Source: Eledone cirrhosa (Eukaryota; Mollusca; Cephalopoda; Octopoda; Eledonidae). From it: a stretch of 64,000 bases of DNA. Made by a program: the position numbers and the translations under genes. Below are positions 52,577-60,876 of this stretch, piece by piece (within the stretch, counting starts at the first letter, position 1; each line of letters starts with the position of its first letter). The notes beneath the pieces were generated by a model. It was given only the letters and a program-made list of their open reading frames with translations, did not search any database and had not been told where the DNA came from. The stretch lies in the NCBI GenBank assembly GCA_964016885.1, contig OZ024742.1:12842311-12906310 (forward strand), written 5' to 3'.

Positions 52577-52771
52577 GGCGGTGGATAGGCAGTATCGGTA
52601 GAGGGTCGGACGCCATGCTTTGCAACAAAGAGTTACGGCCCTTTATGGTCTGAGTTCAAATCCCGCCGAGGTTAACTTTGCCTTTCATCCTTATGGGGTC
52701 GATAAAATAAAGTACCAGTAATACAGTGGGATAATTGCTGGCCTTGTGCCAAAAGTAGAAACGATTATTAG
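52577..52771 (+). mobile_element. tRNA-derived SINE, full length
   Basis: Starts GGGCGGTGGATAGGCAG and has the A-box-like GGCAGTATCGGTAG. B-box GAGTTCAAATCC is at about 52,652. It then has the body motif and the TTGCTGGCCTTGTGCC tail with GTAGAAAC. It is the cleanest full-length copy in the window and defines the head missing in the truncated copies. A clear target-site duplication was not found. Confidence 0.92.
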
Positions 52772-53483
52772 TATAGTATGGCGGTTAACAGCAACTTCCT
52801 TTACATTTTCTTTAATATTGCAACATTAAAAGAATATATCCTTCTGAAAGAATCGCGATCAAAGTATTTGTAATGTTATTTCTGTATATATTTAAAACAT
52901 ATTTGTTATGTTATTCTACGGTAAATTTATTTATATGCTGTGTATAATAAAAACTCTACTTTCTATATATAACATTGATTTATGAGAGGAACCCAGAGCG
53001 ATAGTGACTTAGCTTAACTTAACTAGCACTATGTTATTTGTTTATTGGGTCCCTGATTGACAGATCTCTATAATTAGTATCTTTAACGTAACTGGTTTTT
53101 CTAATACGGTACTTCACCGGCCAATTATGCGGACTCTACTTATTTAATTAAATTTTAAACATTTTTAAGCATTCAATTTTAATTTTGATTTTAATTTTGA
53201 TATTAATTTTGATTTTAATTTTCAATTCCTAAAATTAACCCTAGCTTTAACTTCTAAACAATTTTAACATATGTTCTTAAATTTCCGCTCGTCCGTCATA
53301 TACTTCCCGTAAGTGTATAGACATTAGCTTGACCCAGGCAGCTTACCATTGTCTGTAACACGATATTCTTCACCCCTTCTCTGGCCTGTTGTCCGAAGGT
53401 TATTAGAGTTGAGAGGTAGTAGAAATTCGCCCAGTAGGCTATACTTTCCCCTACCCGCTTAGCTAACTAACAGGCAACATAAT
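52772..53483. other. Intergenic, AT-rich; ATTTTGATTTTA simple repeat
   Basis: No gene supported. At about 53,175-53,225, ATTTTAATTTTGATTTTAAT-like units repeat irregularly. GAGAGGAACCCAGAG at 52,984-52,998 is the inverted partner of 52,538-52,552. Confidence 0.5.
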
Positions 53484-53616
53484 TGTTTCTACTTTTGGCA
53501 CAAGGCCAGCAATTAGCCCAGTGTATTACTGGTACTTTATTTTATCGACCCCATAAGGATGAAAGGCAAAGTTAACCTCGGTGGGATTTGAACTCAGACC
53601 ATAAAGGACCGTAACT
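53484..53616 (-). mobile_element. SINE (antisense), 5' truncated
   Basis: Reads as the reverse complement of the tail (GGCACAAGGCCAGCAATT), body (TTTATTTTATCGACCCC, GGATGAAAGGCAAAGTTAAC) and B-box (GGATTTGAACTC). It ends near CCGTAAC, the same truncation zone as other copies here. A short sense-oriented piece of the same B-box region follows at once. Confidence 0.9.
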
Positions 53617-53634
53617 GGTCTGAGTTCAAATCCC
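53583..53634. repeat. Perfect 18-bp hairpin formed from SINE B-box sequence
   Basis: GGGATTTGAACTCAGACC at 53,583-53,600 and its exact reverse complement at 53,617-53,634, with a 16-nt spacer. The left arm belongs to the antisense SINE. The right arm is an extra sense copy of the same 18 bases, not followed by SINE body. Confidence 0.9.
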
Positions 53635-53641
53635 AGATAAA

Positions 53642-53906
53642 ATGATTCATTCAGAGACGGCGAGGCATATTAAAAACATGCTGCCTCGTTCGCCTCTGAG
53701 TCAAAAACAAAAACATAAATACATTTTTTCTTCTGTTTTTTCTTTGCTTGTTTCCATAAAGTTTACCTTCCTTCTATTACACAATTTACACCTGGAGATG
53801 TCACCGGGTTCTTACATAACCTGGCCACTAAAATGTGCATAGTGTTTGCAGGAATAAATATTTAAGGAAATTCAACGTTTTTGGCCTTCTGTAATTTCAC
53901 TTTATA

Positions 53907-53909
<3 letters not shown>
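53642..53909. other. Intergenic, no supported gene
   Basis: A 66-codon open frame (53,642-53,842) has no recognisable motif. The sequence is AT-rich with no repeat seen. Confidence 0.4.

Positions 53910-53968
<59 letters not shown>
53906..53968. repeat. (TA)/(TG)n microsatellite
   Basis: A short TA run followed by about 28 TG dinucleotides. Confidence 0.95.
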
Positions 53969-53970
<2 letters not shown>

Positions 53971-54090
53971 ATTTTAATCCCAAACCAGTTTATATAGCGG
54001 AATTTTGTTTATGTAATCACAGCTGAAAGTTTTAATTCTTTATCGAGGAGCCTCGATTACAAAACAATAATTGAAGACTATATAAATATA

Positions 54091-54303
54091 GGGTGGAAGG
54101 TTGGCAGAATCAGTAGAGAGTCGATCACTGTGCTACCCGGCATAGAGATACGGCCCTTTACGGTATCAGTTCAAATCCTGCCGAGGTTAACTTTGCCTTT
54201 CATCATTACGTTTGCGATAAAATAAAGTATCTGTCACTCACTGGGGTCGACTTTCCCCTCCCCTAAAAAATTGCTGGCCTTGTGCCTAAGTCAGAAACCA
54301 TTT
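54091..54303 (+). mobile_element. tRNA-derived SINE, full-length, longer body
   Basis: Head AGGGTGGAAGGTTGGCAGAA, B-box CAGTTCAAATCC, and body. It has an extra ACTGGGGTCGAC/TTTCCCCTCCCC segment before the TTGCTGGCCTTGTGCC tail. The extra segment matches the second half of the alternative SINE tail, so this copy joins two tail types. Confidence 0.88.
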
Positions 54304-54450
54304 CCAGCATAGAGTTACATCCCTTTACGGTCCGAGTTCAAATCCAGCCGAGTTTAACTTTGCCTTTAATCCTTATGGGGTCGATAAAATAAAGTACCAG
54401 TAATGCACTGGAATAATTGCTGGCCTTGTGCCAAAAGTAGAAACAATTAT
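54304..54450 (+). mobile_element. 5'-truncated SINE, head-to-tail with the previous one
   Basis: Starts CCAGCATAGAGTTACATCCC, then B-box GAGTTCAAATCC, body and tail. It begins directly after the tail of the preceding SINE and at nearly the same truncation point as the two copies near 45.5-45.9 kb. This could be a dimer or an insertion into the tail. Confidence 0.88.
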
Positions 54451-54620
54451 TAGGAACTGAAATAGCATTAGATTAATAGCTGTATAATATAAATGGCGAT
54501 ATTCCGTTGGTTTAGTTTGTAGATTAAATGTGTTGAACCTACAGTAATTAATATAAAATATCTTTCGATGCATTCCTTCTTGGCTAGTGTAAAAGGTAAT
54601 AACACGTATATTTACAATTA
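54451..54620. other. Intergenic, no gene
   Basis: AT-rich. No open frame beyond chance length and no element ends. Confidence 0.4.
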
Positions 54621-54647
54621 GTGTCTACGCAGTTAAGAGTATGCGTT

Positions 54648-54688
<41 letters not shown>

Positions 54689-54730
54689 TGTGTCTTCGCA
54701 GCTAAGAGTAAACGTTTGTATATACAGTAT
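54617..54730. repeat. Two-copy direct repeat of about 40 bp separated by (TA)n
   Basis: GTGTCTACGCAGTTAAGAGT, then CGTTTGTATATA near 54,621, recurs as GTGTCTTCGCAGCTAAGAGT, then CGTTTGTATATA near 54,690. A (TA)n tract (54,652-54,683) lies between. The copies differ at a few bases, so this is an old local duplication. Confidence 0.75.
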
Positions 54731-54878
54731 ATATATCAGGTAAGTATGCTTTGAAACAGCGAGCGACATTGAAACTAGAAATAAGAAACTTTCGCCGTAT
54801 TTTTGACTAAAGATATTTTAGTCTGATAGTGGGGTTTAGAACCCTCAAACAAATGGAAAAATACGGTGGAATTTCTAA

Positions 54879-55177
<299 letters not shown>

Positions 55178-55212
<35 letters not shown>
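55178..55212. repeat. (CA)n microsatellite
   Basis: About 17 CA units directly abutting the left edge of the foldback element. Confidence 0.95.
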
Positions 55213-55215
<3 letters not shown>

Positions 55216-55473
55216 GGCTCCTGGCAAGGACCTTCCCTCGCCGGGTTCCTCTTAACTATATACATACATATGTATATATATATATATAGGAAAATGTTAG
55301 ACCCCGATGGCAGAGCTCAAGCCATGTCGACGGTTATTTCTGGACAGAAATAGCCGTCGAAACGGCTTGAGTTCTGCCGTCGGGGTCTAACATTTTCCTA
55401 TATATATATATACATATGTATGTATATAGTTAAGAGGAACCCGGTGAGGGAAGGTCCCCGCCAGGAGCCCAAG
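55212..55473. mobile_element. Foldback element FB1 (130-bp arms, 2-nt loop)
   Basis: The left arm 55,212-55,342 and right arm 55,345-55,473 are reverse complements with a few mismatches, centred on TATTTCTG-GA-CAGAAATA. The outer arms carry CTTGGGCTCCTGG and GGGTTCCTCTTAACTATAT. The inner arms, from AGGAAAATGTTAGACCCCGA inward, resemble the arms of the foldback at 60,759-60,876. No coding capacity. Near-complete self-complementarity would fold any transcript into one long hairpin. Mobility is inferred from the second family member. Confidence 0.8.
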
Positions 55474-55592
55474 ACGCATCATATGGCACTACAACTCCTC
55501 TACACTCCAACGAAGACACTGGTCCTTACTACATACCTCATAGATTCTAGGACCACAGAAGAAAAGGAAGAGGAAGGGAAGAGGGTGGTGGG

Positions 55593-55873
55593 TCTAGGGT
55601 GCGGCGGTGTTGTGGTTGCAACCCGCGGACAAAACTGCAAAAGCATTTCAGCGGGCAATGGCCAGCGACACCCGCTGCAACAGCCACCCCACCTCTCGGG
55701 GCTTCTTCCTCAGACGGGCTGCTGACATTCCGAACTTGCGGAGGAGCTCGGCAGTACGGGGTCCATGGACGCCTGAGGTCTCGACTACGACCTGTGTGGA
55801 GAGGAAGTGGCCGGACAATCCCCGCTATTTGTTTGATTTCCTTTCATCTGCATTGCGGTCGCACTTCCGGCGG
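55593..55873 (-). pseudogene. Retroelement RT C-terminal remnant, minus strand
   Basis: On the minus strand one frame reads RRKCDRNADERKSNK, stop (plus-strand CTA at 55,825-55,827), then HFLSTQVVVETSGVHGPR, then GWLLQRVSLAIAR, stop (plus-strand TCA at 55,648-55,650), NAFAVLSAG. The pattern VxVET.GV.GPR...(W)L.QR.S..I.RGNA...L closes the C-terminus of a class of RT-containing retroelement ORFs in invertebrates; family recognition is from memory. It is strongly supported by the related copy at 55,994-56,225. Two in-frame stops make it dead. Plus-strand frames over the same bases (90-115 codons) are its shadows. Confidence 0.65.
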
Positions 55874-55945
55874 ATATGACTCGGAGAACGTGTCACGTGG
55901 CTCCAAAACTCCATTTATACGCTCATTAATTACTACTATCTTATA

Positions 55946-56002
55946 ATGATTTAGTAAAACATATTTTAAAACTCGTGTGTTAATTCAAATGTTTATAGTA
56001 TC
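55946..56002. repeat. 57-bp imperfect direct repeat, left copy
   Basis: Starts ATGATTTAGTAAAACATATT and ends GTTTATAGTATC. It recurs at 56,283-56,339 with three mismatches. The left copy stops exactly where the plus-strand retroelement remnant begins. Confidence 0.9.
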
Positions 56003-56225
56003 GTGCCCTTGGCAGTGGAGACTCCTGGTGTCCTTGGCCCTAGGGCTACCTCTCTATTCACCACCATAGGCGCTGAGCTGGCCAGCTGCAGGTGTGAACT
56101 TCGCGAGATGGAATGGCTCTTCCAGCGCATCTCCCTTACCATCCTCCGGGGAAACGCCTTCTCCATCCTGTCCGCCGGGGCTGTGGGGAGGCCAGCACGT
56201 GGGACCCCATTTGCTCACCTTACGG
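55994..56225 (+). pseudogene. Retroelement RT C-terminal remnant, plus strand
   Basis: The frame reads VPLAVETPGVLGPRATSLF, then WLFQRISLTILRGNAFSIL and SAG, ending in a stop near 56,229. It is about half identical in protein to the minus-strand copy at 55,593-55,873 and lies head-to-head with it across an AT-rich gap. This copy has no internal stop in the 75 codons seen but is only the C-terminal end. It is GC-rich compared with its flanks. It is followed by an AT-rich tail to 56,282 and the second 57-bp repeat. Confidence 0.65.
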
Positions 56226-56282
56226 ATTAATAGGCAAAGTTATAAACTATTGTAAATAAATAATTATTATATTTTTTAAAAA

Positions 56283-56339
56283 ATGATTTAGTAAAACATA
56301 TTTTAAAACTAGTTTGTTAATTGAAATGTTTATAGTATC
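56283..56339. repeat. 57-bp imperfect direct repeat, right copy
   Basis: 54 of 57 positions match 55,946-56,002. Possible long target-site duplication around the retroelement remnant, or the edge of a 337-bp local duplication. Confidence 0.9.
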
Positions 56340-56524
56340 TTAATTAGTAGAGATGTTTAAGGGAGAAAGAAAAGTTTATATTCAGCAACTGTAATTAAGA
56401 TTCTAGATTAGATTGTAAATAAATTGGTAACATACGTACATTCAACGAATTGTAAGATAAATTATGTAATGTGAGATGATAAACTTATTAGTAATGTTTA
56501 AAGTAGGGAATTTCTCGAAATGGG
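56340..56524. other. Intergenic, no gene
   Basis: AT-rich, no element or frame seen. Confidence 0.4.
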
Positions 56525-56650
56525 TTCACCCTCCCCCTCTTCCTCTCTTTCTCTTCCTTCTCTTTTTCCTTCTCTTTCTCCCCCCTCCCTTTCCTCTCTT
56601 TCTCCCCCTTCTCTTTTCCTTCTATTCTTTCTACTGATCATCCTTCCCTT
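56525..56650. repeat. Polypyrimidine (CCTTCT) tract
   Basis: About 120 bases of C and T only, with a few exceptions (CTCTTTCTCC units). The apparent Ser/Pro/Leu-rich open frame from 56,520 is a consequence of it. Confidence 0.9.
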
Positions 56651-56668
56651 ATTAGTAATGTGTATATT

Positions 56669-56794
56669 AGGGAATGTGTGTATGTGTGAGTCTGTGCGTG
56701 TGCGTCTGTGGATGTGTGTGTGTGTGAGTTTGTATGTGATTGAGAGAGAGACAAACAGACAGAGTGAATGTGTGTGTGTAAGTGTGCATTTCTC

Positions 56795-56840
<46 letters not shown>

Positions 56841-56940
56841 TGTGTGTGTGTGTATGTGTGTGCGCAAGTGCATGTGTGTATGTATGTGTGCGTGTGTGTG
56901 TATTTGTGTATATATATTATACATCTGTATATATATACAT
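56669..56940. repeat. Compound (GT)n-(GA)n-(GT)n-(TA)n microsatellite
   Basis: GT-rich with TATG and GCGT interruptions, a GA run at about 56,804-56,840, more GT, then a short TA tract from 56,909. Confidence 0.95.
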
Positions 56941-57185
56941 ACGGGAGATATTTTTTGTGTGAACGACTAAATAGTACTTCATTATTTTCATAATCTATTT
57001 GAATTACTAAAAGGACTAAAATGTTGCAGGTACTAAAATCTGAAGGTAGTTACTTGGAATCCAATAACCACCTACTAAAGGAACCAATGAACAATAATTT
57101 ATTACCAACAGTACAATGAACTGTTTTAACTGACAAACAGAAATACTATTTCAGTATTGCGCTTTTTCCTGTATTAACAGGTTTC
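56941..57185. other. Intergenic, no gene
   Basis: No long open frame, repeat or element end recognised. Confidence 0.4.
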
Positions 57186-57189
57186 AAAT

Positions 57190-57225
57190 TTAGGCACAAG
57201 GCCGGCAATTTGGGAGAAGGCGAAA
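57190..57225 (-). mobile_element. SINE 3' end fragment (antisense)
   Basis: TAGGCACAAGGCCGGCAATT is the reverse complement of the SINE tail, followed by GGGAGAAGG. The rest of the SINE is absent and a MITE copy follows within 10 bases. Confidence 0.6.
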
Positions 57226-57232
57226 GTTGAAA

Positions 57233-57416
57233 TACGAGAGAAAGGTTCATAGGCTGATTTTGAAGGAATGATGTTAGAGCTATGAAATCTGGCATGCATT
57301 AATTTCAACTCTTCATTCTTTCTTTTCAGAGACTATGTTGAAAAATAAACCTTATTGGGTCATTCCATGAGAGTATCTTCGTCAGCCTATGAATATTTCA
57401 GCAGACCTTTGTATGT
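57233..57416. mobile_element. Mariner-like MITE, degraded copy
   Basis: Shares order and sequence with the MITE at 57,952-58,149: GTTCATAGGCTGATTTTGAA, GGAATGATG, ATTAATTTCAACTCTT, ACTATGTTGAAAAATAAACC, GGTCATTCCATGAGAGTATC. Its terminal repeats are eroded (TACGAGAGAAAGG and CAGACCTTTGTA). A TA microsatellite follows. Confidence 0.7.
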
Positions 57417-57774
57417 GTATATATATATATATATATAAGGCTTTGTGCGCGCCGCTGATCGCTTTTAGATGTCCTGTTTTAAGCGCCGAAACATCTATGA
57501 TCTCGGTTTACAGCTTATGAAAGATTTCTTCTCTTGTTTCATCTATACTACCATCTTAAACTATATATATATAAATAGGTTTTTAAAATCCAAATTCAAT
57601 AAACAGACCAGGATTTTTTTCATTCTGAGGATTGAAAGCAAAATCTTTTGCTTTTAAGAAACCACTGGTAAATGGAATAATTGCCTTATGTTGTTTATTA
57701 CATAATTATTAAGCTCTGTTACCTACATAGAGTACTCTTTTTTCCTGGACTTTTCCGACGGAATTACTTCATTC
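57417..57774. other. Intergenic with TA tract and weak hairpin
   Basis: TA run at 57,418-57,437. GCTTTTAGATGT near 57,460 and ACATCTATGATC near 57,489 form an imperfect hairpin. A 62-codon frame (57,469-57,657) has no recognised domain. Confidence 0.4.
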
Positions 57775-57775
57775 A

Positions 57776-57820
57776 CACATATATATAAATATACATATAT
57801 ATATATATTTATATATGTGT

Positions 57821-57918
<98 letters not shown>

Positions 57919-57951
57919 ATGTGTGTGTGCGTGTGTGTATGTATATATATA
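57776..57951. repeat. (TA)n/(GT)n microsatellite
   Basis: Interrupted TA, then about 110 bp of nearly pure GT with a few CAT/CGT breaks, then TA ending at the MITE border. The His/Thr-repeat minus-strand frames are artefacts. Confidence 0.95.
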
Positions 57952-58149
57952 TACGAGGGTAGGCTGAAAAATTCATAGGCTTGCCATGAAGGAGTGATGC
58001 TAAAGCTGTGGAATCTTCCATGTATTAATTTCAACTCTTATTAATAATACATTGTTTCTTTCCGGGAACTATGTTAAAAAATAAACCCCATTTGGTCATT
58101 CCATGAGAGTATCTTGGTCAGCATATGAACTTTTCAGCCGACCCTCGTA
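57952..58149. mobile_element. Mariner-like MITE with 27-bp inverted ends
   Basis: Left end TACGAGGGTAGGCTGAAAAA and right end read inward TACGAGGGTCGGCTGAAAAG, continuing with TTCATA on both sides. TA lies at both outer limits. Length 198 bp, no transposase. GAGGGT/GGCTGAAAAGTTC ends with TA targets fit the mariner/IS630 group. It inserted in a TA-rich microsatellite. A third partial copy of the right end is at 60,724-60,749. Confidence 0.8.
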
Positions 58150-58159
58150 CATCGAATTC

Positions 58160-58256
58160 AGTATTTTACTGATACGTTATTTTATCGACCCCAGAAGGAT
58201 GACAGGCAAGATTAACTTTGGCAGGATTTGAACTCAGAACATAAAGGGCCGTAAGA
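58160..58256 (-). mobile_element. SINE fragment (antisense)
   Basis: ACTGATACGTTATTTTATCG, then GGATGACAGGCAAGATTAAC, GGATTTGAACTCAGAAC, and GGGCCGTAA. Body through B-box; tail and head missing. Confidence 0.8.
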
Positions 58257-58317
58257 AAATATGATAAAGCCTTTTGTCTCTGTTTACCTGTTAAATTATT
58301 CACTATACAGAGGAGAT

Positions 58318-58655
58318 GTAGTGACAGGTTGGTGGAGCGTCTGACAAAAATACCATTAAGATATTTCTTCTGGTTCTTTACATTTTGTGTTCAAATCCCA
58401 CCGAGGTCAACTTTGCCTTTTATTTTTCAGGAATAATTTCAGTCAATAATATAAAATCAATTTCAGTCAATAATATAAAGTCAATTTCAGTCAATAATAT
58501 AATGTCAATTTCAGTCAATAATATAAAGTCAATTTCAGTCAATAATATAATGTCAATTTCAGTCAATAATATAAAGTGCCAATTTCAGTCAATAATATAA
58601 AGTGCCAATCAAGTTCTGGGGTAATTAATTTAACCCTTTCCCTAAATTTACTGGG
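58318..58655 (+). mobile_element. SINE with an internal minisatellite expansion
   Basis: Head GACAGGTTGGTGGAGCGTCT, B-box GTGTTCAAATCCC, body GAGGTCAACTTTGCCTTTTA, then a tandem array (58,432-58,605). The rest of the body and tail follows (AAGTGCCAATCAAGTTCTGG, then TAATTTAACCCTTTCCC). The SINE is continuous across the array when one repeat unit is counted as the normal GTCGATAAAATAAAGTACC segment. Confidence 0.75.
58432..58605. repeat. 24-bp minisatellite derived from SINE body
   Basis: About 7 units of AATTTCAGTCAATAATATAA followed by AGTC or ATGTC, with 26-bp variants ending AAGTGCC. GTCAATAATATAAAGT(GC)C in each unit matches the SINE body's GTCGATAAAATAAAGTACC. Confidence 0.85.
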
Positions 58656-59165
58656 CTCATGAAATCAATATGTTCCTTACATACAGGCTGGTATTTCACC
58701 ACTGAACTCAATAAACTTTTACGTTTGTTCTTTCTCCTCAACAACATTCCTTTACTGATATGTTGGGGGTTTTATTGTGGGTTTTTGTAGGGGGTTTGTA
58801 GGGGTTTTGTTGTTGTTTTTAAGTTCTGGTTCCATACAAGTGTGTTTTGTTCCAATGTTTGCAGCCATGCCAAATATCATATCAGCTGTTCGCCTCACAC
58901 TCTTTGGAGAAGGATAAAAAAAATATCTCAACGTTGTCCTTTTTTGTGTGTGGTAGTGTGGAGGGAGTGTGTATGAAGAGGAGTGTTTGTGTGTGGGGGG
59001 TGGGGGTTAAGGGTGTGTGTTGGGTGTATGGGAGTGTGGAAGTGTGTGAGATTGTGTGTATGTGTATGTTGGGGTGTGACAGTGTGGTTGTGTTGGGGCT
59101 GGACTCATCTTATAATTTTGTTTACATTCTTCTAAATAAGTTTATCTTTAGATAATTTCTAATAT
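58656..59165. other. G/T-rich intergenic, no gene
   Basis: Contains four G-runs at about 58,765-58,804 (GGGGG, GGG, GGGGG, GGGG with 6-9 nt loops) that could form a quadruplex. GTGTG/GGGTG low complexity runs from about 58,945 to 59,095. The 102-codon frame from 58,847 runs through this low complexity and is not convincing. Confidence 0.5.
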
Positions 59166-60645
59166 TTGTATAACTCAACACCATCACCATTTAACTCAAC
59201 ACCATCACCATTTAACTCAACACCATCACCATTTGACTCAACACCATCACCATTTAACTCAACACCATCACCATTTAACTCAATTACATCACCATTTAAC
59301 TCAACACCATCACCATTTAACTCAACACCATCACCATTTAACTCAATTCCATCACCATTTAACTCAACACCATCACCATTTAACTCAACACCATAACCAT
59401 TTAACTCAATTCCATCACCATTTAACTCAACACCATCACCATTTAACTCAATTCCATCACCATTTAACTCAACACCATCACCATTTAACTCAACACCATC
59501 ACCATTTAACTCAACACCATCACCATTTAACTCAACACCATCACCATTTAACTCAACACCATCACCATTTAACTCAACTCCATCACCATTTAACTCAACA
59601 CCATCACCATTTAACTCAACACCATCACCATTTAACTCCATCACCATTTAACTCAACACCATCACCATTTAACTCAACACCATCACCATTTAACTCAGCA
59701 CCATCACCATTTAACTCAACACCGTCACCATTTAACTCAACTCCATCACCATTTAACTCAACACCATCACCATTTAACTCAATTCCATCACCATTTAACT
59801 CAATTCCATCACCATTTAACTCAACTCCATCACCATTCAACTCAACACCATCACCATTTAACTCAACACCATCACCATTTAACTCAACACCATCACCATT
59901 TAACTCAACACCATCACCATTTAACTCAAATCCATCACCATTTAACTCAACACCATCACCATTTAACTCAATTCCATCACCATTTAACTCAACACCATCA
60001 CCATTTAACTCAACACCATCACCATATAACTCAACACCATCACCATTTAACTCAACACCATCACCATTTAACTCAATTCCATCACCATTCAACTCAACAC
60101 CATCACCATTTAACTCAACACCATCACCATTTAACTCAACACCATCACTATTTAACTCAACACCATCACCATTTAACTCAAATCCATCACCATTTAACTC
60201 AACTCCATCACCATTTAACTCAACACCATCACCATTTAACTCAACACCATCACCATTTAACTCAACACCATCACAATTTAACTCAACTCCATCACCATTT
60301 AACTCAACACCATCACCATTTAACTCAACACCATCACCATTTAACTCAACACCATCACCATTTAACTCAACACCATCACCATTTAACTCAACACCATCAC
60401 CATTTAACTCAATTCCATCACCATTTAACTCAACTCCATCACCATTTAACTCAACACCATCACCATTTAACTCAATTCCATCACCATTTAACTCAACTCC
60501 ATCACCATTTAACTCAATTACATCACCATTTAACTCAACACCATCACCATTTAACTCAATTCCATCACCATTTAACTCAACACCATCACCATTTAACTCA
60601 ACACCATCACCATTTAACTCAACACCATCACCATTTAACTCCATC
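59166..60645. repeat. 21-bp minisatellite (AACTCAACACCATCACCATTT)
   Basis: About 70 tandem units based on TCAACACCATCACCATTTAA plus one base. The period is a multiple of 3, so three plus- or minus-strand frames stay open: NSTPSPF and HLTQHHH on plus, ELNGDGV on minus. One unit near 59,634 lacks 5 bp and shifts frame. Changes occur at all codon positions (CAACACC to CAATTCC, TCACC to TCACT) with no bias to silent sites, and there is no start context, intron or flanking domain. Treated as non-coding. Confidence 0.93.
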
Positions 60646-60723
60646 TCAAGACTGTTTCTATCTCTGTACTTCCCTGAAAGGTTTACATTATTTTATTGAA
60701 ATGTTTGAAAATTTGAACATATA

Positions 60724-60749
60724 TATGAACTTTTCAGCCAAATCTTGTA
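60724..60749. mobile_element. MITE end fragment
   Basis: ATATGAACTTTTCAGCCAAA then TCTTGTA matches the right terminal repeat of the 57,952-58,149 MITE (ATATGAACTTTTCAGCCGAC then CCTCGTA). The remainder of the MITE is not seen to the left. Confidence 0.55.
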
Positions 60750-60758
60750 TATATATAT

Positions 60759-60876
60759 AGGAAAAGAGTCGGGACCCCGACGGCTGAGCTCCGACCGTTT
60801 CGACAACTAGATCTGAGTTCAGATCAAGCTGTCGAAACGGCCGGAGCTCAGCCGTTGGGGTCCTGGCACTTTTCCT
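60759..60876. mobile_element. Foldback element FB2 (58-bp arms, 2-nt loop)
   Basis: Left arm 60,759-60,816 and right arm 60,819-60,876 pair at 51 of 58 positions, centred on GATCTGA-GT-TCAGATC. The outer end AGGAAAAG, the GACCCCGACGG block, GCTC and CCGTTTCGAC are shared in the same order with the inner arms of FB1. Like FB1 it sits next to a TA tract. Confidence 0.8.

Noticed and set aside
40659..54450. tRNA genes at the SINE heads
   Set aside because: A-box and B-box similarity is present but the heads do not form a full tRNA with acceptor stem. They are followed by the SINE body and tail.
55599..55946. Plus-strand ORFs of 90-115 codons in the GC-rich block
   Set aside because: The minus strand of the same bases carries a recognisable RT C-terminus matching the copy at 55,994-56,225, so these are antisense shadows.
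58847..59155. 102-codon ORF with GVCMKRSVCVWGVG-like sequence
   Set aside because: It runs through GT-rich low complexity; residue bias is explained by composition.
59159..60699. 488-codon plus ORF and 162/339-codon minus ORFs over the NSTPSPF/ELNGDGV repeat
   Set aside because: A 21-bp tandem repeat keeps frames open on both strands. The longest plus ORF changes reading from HLTQHHH to NSTPSPF through a 5-bp deletion, which a real protein would not tolerate.
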